Notes under the pieces: model-generated | Seen by the model: only the letters and a program-made list of their open reading frames with translations | Told to the model about the DNA's origin: nothing | The model's database searches: none | Part shown: positions 27,632 through 36,907 of the stretch, in pieces | Layout: each line of letters opens with the position of its first letter | How positions within the stretch are numbered: the first letter of the stretch is position 1 | NCBI GenBank assembly: GCA_965221205.1 | Contig: OZ244870.1 | Coordinates: forward strand, 310,001-374,000 | Source of the DNA: CBDFMG01 sp965221205 [NCBI: bacterium] | Lineage (GTDB): Bacteria > SM23-31 | Length of the DNA stretch: 64,000 nt | Direction: 5' to 3' | Translations under genes and position numbers: made by a program

Positions 27632-28663
27632 ATGATAAACGTTGCAGAACGGTTAGTAAAACCAGTATTTTATACAATTGTCCAGATCAGAAATTACTTC
27701 TATACTCACGGTATATTCAGAACCGTAAAGGTATCAGTGCCGGTAATAAGCATTGGAAACATCTCCTTTGGCGGCACAGGGAAAACACCGCTGGTTATTT
27801 GGATTGCGGAGGAATTACAGAAAGCGGGATTTCAGCCAGTCATTCTCAGCCGGGGATACAAACGCAAAAGTTTTTTCACAAAGATTGTCAGCGATACGGA
27901 GAAAGTCCGTATCGGACGGCGCCGTGCCGGAGATGAACCTTATTTAATGGCCAACAAGCTCAAAGGTGTCCCGGTCGTTGTGAGCCGCAAAAGAGTCAAA
28001 GGCGTTTCTAAAGCGATTAATCGGTTTAAGCCGGATGTTATATTGCTTGATGACGGCTTCCAGCATAGAAGGATTGCTCGGCATGTCGATATTGTTCTCA
28101 TCGATTCGCCGGAAACGCTCAATGGTGCTAAACTGACACGAGAACCACTGAAAAATTTACATAGAGCAGATGTTGTGGTATTTACGAAGTCTGATAGCTA
28201 CAAAACCGCACCCGAAATTCTGAAAAGGATGGTAAAAACATTTTCTTGTCCCGTGTTCCGGTCGGGATATAAATCGGTTTCAATTAGGAATGACAATAGC
28301 TCCCTTCCCGCATCGGTGCTTGACAAGAAGACAATATGGCTCGTTGCTGGCGTTGGAAAACCGGACTATTTCAAGCATACGGTTGAAAATGCCGGCTCAT
28401 ATGTAAGCAGGACCTTCTTCTACAAAGATCATGCGCAGTATTCACGGTGGAAAGTTCGCCGTATCATGCGAAAATTCAAATCTTCATCGGCTGATTATTT
28501 GCTGACAACCGAAAAAGATTGGCACAAAATGAAGAAGTGGATACCTGAAGATGCCCCGTGTTACTATCTTAATATCGATGTAAAAATCCACCGGAGTTCG
28601 TTACTGCTCAAGCTGATCTACGATGCAACATACTTGAAAAAGGCAGATGAATTTTTGGTATAG
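27632..28663 (+). CDS. lpxK: Tetraacyldisaccharide 4'-kinase
   Basis: 343 residues. It phosphorylates the lipid A precursor at the 4' position. Membrane-associated N-terminus, then the P-loop SIGNISFGGTGKTP, ILSRGYKRK and VILLDDGFQHRRI (the Asp-Asp and substrate-binding motif) are all intact. The presence of lpxK shows the cell makes lipid A and therefore has an outer membrane. It is two bases from the DUF374 gene and forms the end of the plus-strand lipid cluster. Confidence 0.95.
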   Translation: MINVAERLVKPVFYTIVQIRNYFYTHGIFRTVKVSVPVISIGNISFGGTGKTPLVIWIAEELQKAGFQPVILSRGYKRKSFFTKIVSDTEKVRIGRRRAGDEPYLMANKLKGVPVVVSRKRVKGVSKAINRFKPDVILLDDGFQHRRIARHVDIVLIDSPETLNGAKLTREPLKNLHRADVVVFTKSDSYKTAPEILKRMVKTFSCPVFRSGYKSVSIRNDNSSLPASVLDKKTIWLVAGVGKPDYFKHTVENAGSYVSRTFFYKDHAQYSRWKVRRIMRKFKSSSADYLLTTEKDWHKMKKWIPEDAPCYYLNIDVKIHRSSLLLKLIYDATYLKKADEFLV

Positions 28664-28680
28664 AAGAAATATTTGAATTG

Positions 28681-29370
28681 TTAGATGCGGTGCGCTGTTA
28701 CGGCTATGATGAGTGTTTTGCCAGTCTGCTGGTGTTTGACCGCTACAAATATTTGTTTTTCATTTTCTTCAACCTCACCTGATGACAAATAGACAGGTCT
28801 TAGAAAAAGGCAACTGTTATCGCGAACTGATTCATTGAGCATAAACTGTCGAAACCGGATCGACTGATTTGCGCCGGCGATATAATCAACCTGCAGTGCA
28901 GCATTGAACTGTCCGGCAGCAAAATCAAATGTTGTCGGGATATTTTCTTCTGTCCGAATATATGCTCTGTGCAACTCTTCGTATTTTGAAAAATAATAGA
29001 GAGGGTCGAGTAATTCATGTACCTGCGTGCTGTCCGATGCCAATAAAGCCTCCGGATCATCAGAAACCAGTAAAAAAGATGGATCTCAACCATAAACTGC
29101 TGAGTAGGCCGGTCAAAATGAGTAAAAAGGCTATCAACTTGATCGAGATTCACCGGAAGATCCCTGACGACAAACATATTGAGCCCTTCAGAGGCTTCTA
29201 TCTGCCCCCTGATTGGATAGCAATGCTTGCACTAACGGCTGAAATTCCTGGACCGTTTTAAACCTGATCAGGTATGTTCTCGAAACCGGCTCATTTGCCT
29301 GTTGGACAAAGACCACCCTGCTACAGCAAAATGCAGAAAAAAGAATGATAAAGCGGATTATGCGAAGCAT
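28681..29370 (-). pseudogene. Secretin-type N-domain protein, frameshifted
   Basis: Three frames join into a protein of about 225 residues. It begins with a signal peptide (ATG 29370, ILFSAFCCSRVVFVQQ) and SRTYLIRFKTVQEFQPLVQA, LLSNQG. One base later the other frame continues QIEASEGLNMFVVRDLPVNL and FDRPTQQFMVEIHLF, the typical shape of secretin N1/NolW domains (strand-helix-strand ending in D-x-P-xx-Q-xxVE). The last piece (LLASDSTQVHELLDPLYYFS onward) is less familiar. Two frameshifts, near 29185 and 29050. No secretin core domain follows, so it is either a short accessory protein or a remnant. Confidence 0.55.
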
Positions 29371-29902
29371 AAAATTCTCCGTATTCTATCCAAAGTATCG
29401 GCTGAATTACAGTAAAAATTGAAGAAAGATATAGTATAATCATCCACTCATAAGAAAAATATATGCTTTAAAGATTGAGATGCTGTGAACTCTCCAGTAG
29501 TTCCGGACGGCCATTATATGGGTATTATCTTCTTGCTTCTTAGTACTGGTAATGTTATATTTTTCCTCACTTTCTTGACGGGTAATCATATCCGATAGAA
29601 TGTCGTTTTTTCACGAATTATCAAAAAACAATAACTATTTTTTCGTGGAGGTTTCCACAAAATAACTTTTGATAATTTTTAATTTCGTGTTCACATGCTA
29701 ACGGATAAAAGCGTAGAAATTTCTCCGCTATGTGCCGAATTTGAATCGGCACTCCGGTCAAAATGACATTCTTTTGCGATACTATATAAAATAATACCTT
29801 GCTGTCATTGCGAGGAGCGAAGTGTCGTGACAATCATTTTCAGTAAATTGTGTAAATGGCAAATATATAAAAAAAACAGTACAATTATAGATATAAATAT
29901 CT
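29371..29902. other. Intergenic region holding dispersed repeat sequence
   Basis: About 530 bases with no supported gene. A 70-codon minus-strand frame (29621-29833) runs through repeat sequence and is not credited. The notable element is the repeat copy around 29750-29835. The rest is AT-rich and has no clear terminator. Confidence 0.5.
29750..29835. repeat. Dispersed intergenic repeat, copy 1
   Basis: Contains CGGTCAAAATGACA (29755-29768), the exact reverse complement of 34979-34992, and TGTCATTGCGAGGAGCGAAG, a motif of the class of small mobile repeats common in environmental bacterial genomes. The copy is in an otherwise empty intergenic stretch. Confidence 0.55.
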
Positions 29903-31066
29903 ATGAGATTACAGCATATCTATCTCGATTATAGTGCGACGACTCCTGTTGACAAGCGGGTATTTGAAGCCATGGCTCCTTTTTTTCGCGAAAAGTTTGG
30001 AAATGCTTCGAGTGTCCACGGCTTTGGCCGCGATGCAAAGGAAGGACTTGAAAACGCGCGCGAATCCATTGCACTATTACTAAAAGCGCAACCTGGTGAA
30101 ATTTATTTCACCAGCGGCGGGACTGAAGCCGATAATCTAGCTTTGATCGGCTATTGTTTGAAGAATAAAGACAAAGGTAATCACATCGTCACGTGTGTAG
30201 CCGAACATCCGGCGGTACTAAATGCCTGCCGATATCTTGAGGGCAGTGGATTCACCGTCACCTATCTGCCGCTAGAACCAGACGGTACAATTTCAGTTGA
30301 CAAGCTGTATGATGCAATGACCGATACAACACTGCTCGTATCGATTATGCATGTCAATAATGAGATAGGTACCATCAACGACATTGATGCTATCGGGAAA
30401 CATGTAAAAAAAAAAAGTGCGGTGTTTCAAAGCGATTGTGTCCAATCATTCGGCAAAATTCCTATTGATGTAAACACCATGTGTATTGATATGCTTTCGC
30501 TGTCGAGCCACAAAATTTACGGACCGAAAGGTGTGGGAGCACTCTACATCCGTAAGGGGATACAGGTTGAAAAGCTGGTGTTTGGTGGAGGACAGGAGCG
30601 GAACAAGCGGGCAGGTACAGAAAATGTTGCGGCGATTGTCGGTTTTGGTACTGCAGCTTCAGTCTGTAAACAGGAGATGGATTCTGAGTCGGCAAATTTA
30701 CGAGAGCTGCGGAACAATTTCTGGAAGCAGATAAAGAATTCGATTCCCGATGTCAGGCTAAACGGCACACATGAATTGCGGCTTCCTGGTAATCTGAATG
30801 TATCTTTTAAGGATACCGACGGTGAATCGATTCTCCTTAGTCTCGATCTGCACGGTGTGGCCGCTTCAGCGGGTTCTGCGTGTGAGGCAGGCAGCATCGA
30901 ACCGTCGCACGTTATCAAAGCGCTCAAATTGCCACCGGAATACGCGCAATCGGCAATCAGATTTACCCTCGGCAGATGGACATCCCGTGCTGAAATCGAT
31001 CAAGCAGGCACTATTCTCAAGGATGTCGTGGAGCGTGTGCGCACATTGGAAGAAGATTTTGCGTAG
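29903..31066 (+). CDS. Cysteine desulfurase (NifS/IscS family)
   Basis: 387 residues. PLP enzyme that removes sulfur from cysteine for iron-sulfur clusters and thiolated tRNA. The N-terminus MRLQHIYLDYSATTPVD is typical. The PLP Lys lies in SLSSHKIYGPKGVGALY; GTENVAAIVGFG and SAGSACEAGS, which includes the persulfide Cys, follow. It directly precedes mnmA with seven bases between, so it probably supplies the sulfur for tRNA 2-thiolation in this operon. Confidence 0.95.
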   Translation: MRLQHIYLDYSATTPVDKRVFEAMAPFFREKFGNASSVHGFGRDAKEGLENARESIALLLKAQPGEIYFTSGGTEADNLALIGYCLKNKDKGNHIVTCVAEHPAVLNACRYLEGSGFTVTYLPLEPDGTISVDKLYDAMTDTTLLVSIMHVNNEIGTINDIDAIGKHVKKKSAVFQSDCVQSFGKIPIDVNTMCIDMLSLSSHKIYGPKGVGALYIRKGIQVEKLVFGGGQERNKRAGTENVAAIVGFGTAASVCKQEMDSESANLRELRNNFWKQIKNSIPDVRLNGTHELRLPGNLNVSFKDTDGESILLSLDLHGVAASAGSACEAGSIEPSHVIKALKLPPEYAQSAIRFTLGRWTSRAEIDQAGTILKDVVERVRTLEEDFA

Positions 31067-31073
31067 AGTAAAT

Positions 31074-32189
31074 ATGAAGCATAACAAGAATAAAAAAACG
31101 GTCCTTGTCGCAATGAGCGGTGGAGTTGACAGCTCAGTCACGGCTGCCCTGTTGCTTGAACAGGGGTATGATGTTATCGGCATCACGATGCGGCTGACCG
31201 ATGAGAGCGATGAAGAAGACCACGCTCTCCCTGACCGACCGTGCTGTTCGGTCGAAATGTCGTCCCGTGCACGAAACGTATGCAACCAGCTCAATGTACC
31301 CCACTATGTGGTCGATTTCAGGGAGATTTTTCAAAAGCAGGTCAAAGAAGATTTCTACCGACAATATGTAGAGGGTATGACACCGAACCCTTGTGTCCGT
31401 TGTAATACCTATATAAAATGGAAACCGCTTGTCAGGAAGAAGAATGTGTTCGGAGCAGATTATATCGCAACCGGCCATTATGCACGGGTTGTGAAAGGCG
31501 ATACATCTGGGCACTACACGCTCAGGCGAGGTGTTGACAATTCAAAAGACCAATCCTATTTTTTGTGGGGTCTCGATGGCGAGCAGTTATCATACACGTT
31601 GTTCCCACTCGGTGGGTTGACGAAAAAGAAAGTTCGCAAACTTGCTCTGCGCTACGGTCTTGCGACAGCGCATACGGCGGAAAGCCAGGAAATCTGCTTT
31701 ATTCCCGATAACAATTACCGGCGGTATGTTGAGGAGCGGATAGAACGGGAAGATATCGCTGCCTTAAAAGGTGAAATCAGAGATTCCGAAGGAAAACCGC
31801 TTGGGAAACATCAAGGTTATTACAACTACACAATCGGACAGCGGAAAGGTCTCGGAATCGCAATTGGTAAACCGGTTTATGTCAACACCATCGATACTGA
31901 AGAAAATGTGGTTATTGTCGGTGATGTGAGTGACTTGTTGTCCGATTCACTTGAGGCTGATTCAATGAACTGGATCAACGGAATACCTTCGGGGGATGAT
32001 TTCCGGGTCACGGTTAAAATTCGCTACCGAGATCCGGGCACCGGTGCTATAATCAGCCCGGTCGGCTCAAAAAAAGTCACAGTAGCATTCGACCAGCCTG
32101 TCAGGGCGGTAACACCAGGCCAATCGGTTGTGTTTTACAAGAAGGATAGGGTTGTCGGTGGCGGTATCATTTCGAGAAAAAAAGTTTAA
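31074..32189 (+). CDS. mnmA: tRNA-specific 2-thiouridylase
   Basis: 371 residues from ATG 31074; the open frame extends far upstream inside the desulfurase gene, but the family start MKHNKNKKTVLVAMSGGVDS fits here. The PP-loop SGGVDSS, the catalytic Cys in GMTPNPCVRCNTYIK, ATGHYAR, the second catalytic Cys in AESQEICFIPD and the TIGQRKGLGI motif are all present. MnmA makes 2-thiouridine at position 34 of Glu, Gln and Lys tRNAs. It pairs with the preceding cysteine desulfurase as one operon. Confidence 0.96.
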   Translation: MKHNKNKKTVLVAMSGGVDSSVTAALLLEQGYDVIGITMRLTDESDEEDHALPDRPCCSVEMSSRARNVCNQLNVPHYVVDFREIFQKQVKEDFYRQYVEGMTPNPCVRCNTYIKWKPLVRKKNVFGADYIATGHYARVVKGDTSGHYTLRRGVDNSKDQSYFLWGLDGEQLSYTLFPLGGLTKKKVRKLALRYGLATAHTAESQEICFIPDNNYRRYVEERIEREDIAALKGEIRDSEGKPLGKHQGYYNYTIGQRKGLGIAIGKPVYVNTIDTEENVVIVGDVSDLLSDSLEADSMNWINGIPSGDDFRVTVKIRYRDPGTGAIISPVGSKKVTVAFDQPVRAVTPGQSVVFYKKDRVVGGGIISRKKV

Positions 32190-32210
32190 TAATTTGTGCA
32201 GAGTTATAGT

Positions 32211-33041
32211 ATGAATTTTCAGAATAACTTTTCGGATTCAAAAAAAAACACGGTCGAAACCATCAAAGCGAAGAAAGGGAGTGGCGACAAAATCGCTTCG
32301 CTAACCGCTTACGATTATATTATGGCAAGGATACTCGATTCGAGCGGTATCGACCTCATTCTCGTCGGTGATTCGGCGGGAAATATAGTTGCAGGGTACG
32401 ATACGACTCTCCCTGTTTCGGTTGAAGAAATGATATATCACACGCGTGCGGTAAGTAAGGGAGTAAAAAACGCACTTCTGATCACCGATATGCCGTTTCT
32501 TTCCTACCAATGTGGTGTCGATGATGCTGTTAAAAATGCAGGACTGTTTCTAAAAGCGGGTGCGGAAGGTGTAAAGGTAGAAGGGGGCAGGCAGGTTGTC
32601 GATATTGTTGAAAAGCTTGTCGGTTACGGGATTCCTGTCATGGGACATCTCGGTCTGACACCACAATCGATACGCTCTTTCGGAAATTACGGAGTACGCG
32701 GCAAGGAAAAAGAAGAACAGAAACGGATGATTACCGACGCTCAGATGCTTGAAAAAGCAGGTGTGTTTTCCATTGTACTTGAAAAAATTCCGGAAGAGCT
32801 TGCGCAAGAAGTTACCCGGTCTGTCTCGATGCCGACAATCGGTATCGGTGCCGGACGGCATTGTGACGGACAGATTCTCGTCTCGCACGATATGCTCGGA
32901 CTGAATGACGAATTCACCCCAAAATTTTTACGAAAATATGCCCATCTTGCCGAGTCTCTGCGCGATGCTTTCGGCTCATATATCGAAGATGTAAAATCAG
33001 GCAATTTTCCCTCAGAGGACGAGAGTTATTCTCAGAAATAA
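32211..33041 (+). CDS. panB: 3-methyl-2-oxobutanoate hydroxymethyltransferase
   Basis: About 276 residues from ATG 32211 (a GTG at 32196 is an in-frame alternative). It makes ketopantoate, the first committed step to pantothenate and CoA. Signatures: KIASLTAYDYIMARILDSSG, LILVGDSAGNIVAGYDTTLP (metal and substrate residues), GLFLKAGAEGVKVEGG, VMGHLGLTPQS and TIGIGAGRHCDGQILVSHD. The next gene (68 bases on) is a ketol-acid reductoisomerase homologue; there is no panC or panE nearby. Confidence 0.95.
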   Translation: MNFQNNFSDSKKNTVETIKAKKGSGDKIASLTAYDYIMARILDSSGIDLILVGDSAGNIVAGYDTTLPVSVEEMIYHTRAVSKGVKNALLITDMPFLSYQCGVDDAVKNAGLFLKAGAEGVKVEGGRQVVDIVEKLVGYGIPVMGHLGLTPQSIRSFGNYGVRGKEKEEQKRMITDAQMLEKAGVFSIVLEKIPEELAQEVTRSVSMPTIGIGAGRHCDGQILVSHDMLGLNDEFTPKFLRKYAHLAESLRDAFGSYIEDVKSGNFPSEDESYSQK

Positions 33042-33108
33042 TACATAAATATATTTCTCGATATAGCTGTATTGGCTAATTCGTATTCCCAACTATAGAT
33101 GATCATTC

Positions 33109-34104
33109 ATGAAATACTACTATGACAACGATGCTCCGATAGAGATTCTGCACGATAAAACTATCGGAATAATCGGATATGGTAATCAGGGAAAAGCTCA
33201 CGCTCTCAATCTCAAAGAGAGTGGCTTGGATGTCATTGTCGGTCTTCGTGACAAAAGTCCGAACCGGAAAATTGCCCGTGATGAAGGTCTCACTGTCGAA
33301 TCTGTCGAGACAACAACCGAACGTGCAGATTATATTATGCTCCTTATTCCCGATGAACTGCAGCCAGAGGTATACGCACAATCAATCAAACCGTTTCTCG
33401 CGAAAGATAACATTCTCGGTTTCGCGCACGGTTTCTGCATCCATTTTGGTTACATCAAGCCCCCGGAAACAATCGATGTTGTTCTGAATTCGCCGAAATG
33501 TATTGGATACCTTGTTCGGGAGACTTTTCGGAACGGATTTGGGTTTCCGAACCTTGTCGCGGTCCATCAAGATGCTTCCGGGAAAGCGCTGCAGTACGCA
33601 CTTGCCTATGCAAGAGGTATCGGCGGGACCCGTGCAGGTGTCATGGATTCAACGGTCGAGGAAGAAACCGTTACCAATCTGTTCGGTGAGCAATCGGTTC
33701 TCTGCGGCGGAATTGTCGAACTTATCAAGGCGGCATTTGATACACTCGTTCAGGCAGGATATCAGCCTGAAATAGTTTTTTTCGAATGTCTCCACGAAAT
33801 AAAACCGATAATCGACTTGTTCTATAAAGAAGGACTTGGCGAAATGAATCGTCGGATCAGCAATACGGCCGAGTACGGAGAGTATCTTTCGGGGCCGCGT
33901 GTTGTGGGAGAACGTTCACGTGAAACAATGCAGTCTGTTCTGCGGGATATACGGGACGGGACCTTCGCAAAACGGTGGATAGATGAACACAACTCTGGAT
34001 TAAAAATGTTTAATGCTCTCCGCAATGTTTCGCAAGTGCACCCGATCGAAGAGGTCAGTAAAGAGATGCGCAAAAAAATGCCCTGGCTGAGAGAAAAGTT
34101 CTGA
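33109..34104 (+). CDS. Ketol-acid reductoisomerase-like protein, divergent
   Basis: 331 residues, class I KARI length. The dinucleotide site is GIIGYGNQGKAHALNLKESG. GFAHGFCIHFG holds H107, NLFGEQSVLCGG follows, and FECLHE (E226, E230) and ISNTAEYG (S251) are intact. Two departures: the metal-binding Asp of TDLFGEQ is Asn (N190), and the usual P-K-G-P-G-H-x-V-R reads SPKCIGYLVRE (residues 128-138). These suggest altered substrate or metal handling. It follows panB by 68 bases, with no ilvB, ilvN or leuA around. KARI enzymes of some bacteria also reduce ketopantoate, so a PanE-type role is an inference worth testing. Confidence 0.85.
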   Translation: MKYYYDNDAPIEILHDKTIGIIGYGNQGKAHALNLKESGLDVIVGLRDKSPNRKIARDEGLTVESVETTTERADYIMLLIPDELQPEVYAQSIKPFLAKDNILGFAHGFCIHFGYIKPPETIDVVLNSPKCIGYLVRETFRNGFGFPNLVAVHQDASGKALQYALAYARGIGGTRAGVMDSTVEEETVTNLFGEQSVLCGGIVELIKAAFDTLVQAGYQPEIVFFECLHEIKPIIDLFYKEGLGEMNRRISNTAEYGEYLSGPRVVGERSRETMQSVLRDIRDGTFAKRWIDEHNSGLKMFNALRNVSQVHPIEEVSKEMRKKMPWLREKF

Positions 34105-34115
34105 GAACATTAATT

Positions 34116-34904
34116 ATGTTGCCGATTATAACACTATTGACCGATTTTGGATCACAAGATGGGTATGCTGCTGTCATGAAGGGGGTAATCCTCAGCATTA
34201 ATCCGAAAGTAACCATTGTCGATATCTCTCACGATATTCCGCAGTGGGACCTGAAATCGGCAGCGTTTGTGCTTCAGTCGGCATACGCACATTTTCCAAA
34301 AGAGACCATTCATGTCGTTGTTATCGATCCGGGTGTCGGGTCGGAGCGTGATATTCTTGCTGTACAAACGCCGGATTACACCTTGCTTGCTCCCGACAAT
34401 GGTGTTCTTTCGGTGGTGTATCGGAATGAACAGGAGTGTGAAATCTACCAGATCAACACAGATCATGAAAAACTTTTTCCTGCCAGTCAGACGTTTCACG
34501 GGCGCGATGTTTTTGCTCCGATTGCCGCACATCTGTCGGCAGGGAGCCAGGTTTCTAACTTCGGAGAAATCGTCGAAACACCTGTCATGGAACTCATCGA
34601 AGATCCAGTTGTTAATCCGAGCCATATTGCAGGTTCGATCGTTTATCAGGATCGGTTTGGTAATCTGATTACAAATATCAGCGGAAATGATTTAAAAACC
34701 GCTGGTCTGACTTCTTCATGCATGGCAGTTCTGAACGGGAAAACGATCAATGGTTTACAAAACTTATATGCATCTGTTCCGCAGGGATCTCCTTTGATGC
34801 TGATTTCCAGTGCAGGCTTTCTAGAGATCGCATGCAATGCTGGTTCCGCTTCGGAATATTTTGCGCGTGGTACCGGTACGCCGATTAAACTCTTAGAAGA
34901 ATAA
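34116..34904 (+). CDS. SAM hydroxide adenosyltransferase (DUF62 family)
   Basis: 262 residues. The family relates to fluorinase and chlorinase but uses water, splitting SAM to adenosine and methionine. Conserved parts: ITLLTDFGSQDGYAAVMKGV, VDISHDIPQWD, VHVVVIDPGVGS and LLAPDNGVLS, then TFHGRDVFAPIAAHLSAG and DRFGNLITNIS. All the Asp, Asn and Gly residues I would expect are there. It starts 12 bases after the KARI-like gene and completes the panB operon; its cellular purpose is not settled. Confidence 0.93.
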   Translation: MLPIITLLTDFGSQDGYAAVMKGVILSINPKVTIVDISHDIPQWDLKSAAFVLQSAYAHFPKETIHVVVIDPGVGSERDILAVQTPDYTLLAPDNGVLSVVYRNEQECEIYQINTDHEKLFPASQTFHGRDVFAPIAAHLSAGSQVSNFGEIVETPVMELIEDPVVNPSHIAGSIVYQDRFGNLITNISGNDLKTAGLTSSCMAVLNGKTINGLQNLYASVPQGSPLMLISSAGFLEIACNAGSASEYFARGTGTPIKLLEE

Positions 34905-35130
34905 CCGCATAATGTTCATTCTGCTCCACCCATTACTTATAGTAAAGAGTAAATTAAGACCTTTCAATCCTTCTATAATGTCATTTTGACCGAACTCATG
35001 AAAATTTCAGTCTGGTCGAAGTGGAGAATTCTCAACTAAATTTTTCTGTCCCGAACTCGATTACAAACCTGACATAAACAGTGCAGGTTAGCCTGTTTCT
35101 GTAAATAATTATATTGATAAAATCAATTTA
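34905..35130. repeat. Intergenic stretch with dispersed repeat, copy 2
   Basis: The element at about 34979-35035 starts TGTCATTTTGACCG, identical over 14 bases to the inverse strand of 29755-29768, then TCAGTCTGGTCGAAGTGGAGAA, a drifted version of the same repeat class. The remainder is AT-rich and holds no gene. Confidence 0.5.
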
Positions 35131-35132
35131 TT

Positions 35133-35161
35133 TTGATATACTTCAATACTATGCTTATATA
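35133..35161 (+). promoter_or_regulatory. Promoter of guaB3
   Basis: TTGATA (35133-35138), exactly 17 bases, TATATA (35156-35161). The expected start, near 35168, places the transcript just upstream of the strong ribosome-binding site AGAGGAGG (35168-35175) and ATG 35184, giving a very short leader. Confidence 0.6.
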
Positions 35162-35183
35162 GGTATTAGAGGAGGTTTTTGTC

Positions 35184-36344
35184 ATGGGAATGTATGTTGG
35201 TCGAGGCAGAAAAGCACGCCGCTGTTACGGTTTTGATGAAATTGCTCTTGTTCCTGGAGATATAACATTTAATCCGAATGATGTTGACACATCGTGGACA
35301 TTGAAAGGGCAGAAATATGATGTCCCTATTATTGCTGCTGCGATGGACGGTGTTGTCGATACACGCTTTGCTATAGCCATGGGAAAACTGGGAGGTATGG
35401 CAGTCCTCAATCTGGAAGGTATTCAAACGCGGTATGCTGATCCGGCAGAAGTGTTGGGAAAAATTGCTCAATCTGACAATGAAACAACGACACAGCTCCT
35501 TCAAGATGTTTATCTAAAAGAAATTGACGAAAACCTAATCAGTACCAGGATAGAAGAGATTATAAAATCAGGAGCATCCGCTATCGTTTCTTCGATTCCG
35601 CAGAAAGCCGACCGGTATGGTGATATTGCACAGGAAGCAGGAGCAAGTGTTTTCATTGTTCAGTCGACTGTGACGACACCGACCCACTTCTCAACCGAAT
35701 ATACCTCACTCAATTTTGAAAAATTCTGTAAAAAAATGAACATCCCGGTCATTGTAGGGAACAGCGTCACCTACACGACTGCGTATTCACTCATGGAAAC
35801 GGGAATTGACGCACTGCTTGTCGGGATTGGTCCCGGTGCAGCATGTACAACACGCGGAGTCCTCGGAATAGGTGTCCCACAGGTGACAGCAACTGCCGAT
35901 AGTGCTGCTGCAAGAAATAACTTTTTTGTAAAAACAGGAAAGTATATTCCCATTATTACCGACGGTGGGATGTCAACAGGAGGTGATATTTGTAAAGCTA
36001 TCGCCTGCGGAGCAGATGCAGTAATGGTTGGTTCGGCATTTGCCAAAACCGAAGAAGCCCCCGGCAGAGGCTATCACTGGGGTATGGCAACTCCTCACGC
36101 AAATTTGCCACGCGGAACACGTATTTTTGTTGGAACTTCCGGAACACTGGAGCAGATCCTTTACGGCCCCGCTGAGCTCGATGACGGCTCACAGAACCTC
36201 GTCGGTGCATTGAGAACGTCAATGGGTAATCTCGGAGCGAAGAATATTAAGGAAATGCATAGCACTGAGATAATCATAGCTCCAGCCATCAAAACTGAAG
36301 GGAAATTATTCCAGAAAGCCCAGCATGTTGGAATGGGAAAATAG
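35184..36344 (+). CDS. guaB3: GuaB3-type IMP dehydrogenase/GMP reductase family protein
   Basis: 386 residues, short because the CBS pair of ordinary GuaB is missing. The GuaB3 opening is GRGRKARRCYGFDEIALVPG, then IIAAAMDGVVDTRFAIAMGK and GGMAVLNLEGIQTRY. The catalytic Cys lies in GPGAACTTRGVLGIGVP, with the phosphate loop ITDGGMSTGGDICKAIACGA. GuaB3 from cyanobacteria has been reported to act as a GMP reductase, so both activities are possible. It is monocistronic, with its own promoter and ribosome-binding site and a hairpin downstream. Confidence 0.93.
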   Translation: MGMYVGRGRKARRCYGFDEIALVPGDITFNPNDVDTSWTLKGQKYDVPIIAAAMDGVVDTRFAIAMGKLGGMAVLNLEGIQTRYADPAEVLGKIAQSDNETTTQLLQDVYLKEIDENLISTRIEEIIKSGASAIVSSIPQKADRYGDIAQEAGASVFIVQSTVTTPTHFSTEYTSLNFEKFCKKMNIPVIVGNSVTYTTAYSLMETGIDALLVGIGPGAACTTRGVLGIGVPQVTATADSAAARNNFFVKTGKYIPIITDGGMSTGGDICKAIACGADAVMVGSAFAKTEEAPGRGYHWGMATPHANLPRGTRIFVGTSGTLEQILYGPAELDDGSQNLVGALRTSMGNLGAKNIKEMHSTEIIIAPAIKTEGKLFQKAQHVGMGK

Positions 36345-36372
36345 ACAAGGGAGAAAATTTAAGAAGAAAAAA

Positions 36373-36437
36373 ACCGGATCAGCTATCACGGAGGGGATAT
36401 CGGGGGAAATATCACCCTACCAGTGCCGTCCGGTTTA
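36373..36437. terminator. Hairpin between convergent guaB3 and rpsT
   Basis: AAACCGGA (from about 36372) pairs with TCCGGTTT (36430-36437); the enclosed sequence has a second imperfect stem around the GATAT/ATATC pair. The flanking A-run and the T-run on the opposite strand fit a bidirectional terminator, although the stem is long and broken. Confidence 0.5.
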
Positions 36438-36455
36438 AACTCTAAAAAATTTGCA

Positions 36456-36710
36456 CTATGCTATATTGTTGACAAACTCAGCTAATTGCGCCTTCTTACG
36501 CGCAGCACGATTTTTATGAACGATATTTCTGTTTTTCGCTTTATCGATTACCGATTCAGCATTTCGCAAAGCTTCTGTTGCAGTCTCTTTCGAATCGCTG
36601 TCCAGAACATGTTTAACCGCAGTTTTGTATGTCGACTTAATAGCCTGATTCCTCTGATTCTGAATCTTGCTGAGTACTATCCGTTTTTTTGCTGATTTGT
36701 GATGTGCCAT
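36456..36710 (-). CDS. rpsT: Small ribosomal subunit protein bS20
   Basis: 84 residues. MAHHKSAKKRIVLSKIQNQR is the standard opening; the middle has STYKTAVKHVLDSDSK and the end IVHKNRAARKKAQLAEFVNN. bS20 binds 16S rRNA at the bottom of the 30S subunit. Monocistronic on the minus strand, as usual for rpsT, facing the guaB3 gene across a hairpin. Confidence 0.96.
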   Translation of the reverse strand: MAHHKSAKKRIVLSKIQNQRNQAIKSTYKTAVKHVLDSDSKETATEALRNAESVIDKAKNRNIVHKNRAARKKAQLAEFVNNIA

Positions 36711-36907
36711 ATTGATTTCTTCTATTTAAAGTAATCCGTAAATATAGCAAATATTATACAAAAATCAACAAAAATTTAATGAGATCTTTATAAATGAACC
36801 GTTTATGCAGGTGAATAAAAGATTTTTTGAGTGTCCATATGATGAAGTAAATGTGATACTGTTCCGATAAGAAAAAAAGAAGAATACAGAACAAATAGGA
36901 GGTAGTA

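Noticed and set aside
29621-29833. 70-codon minus-strand frame
   Set aside because: It runs through the dispersed repeat and has repeat-derived residues at the start; no family likeness.
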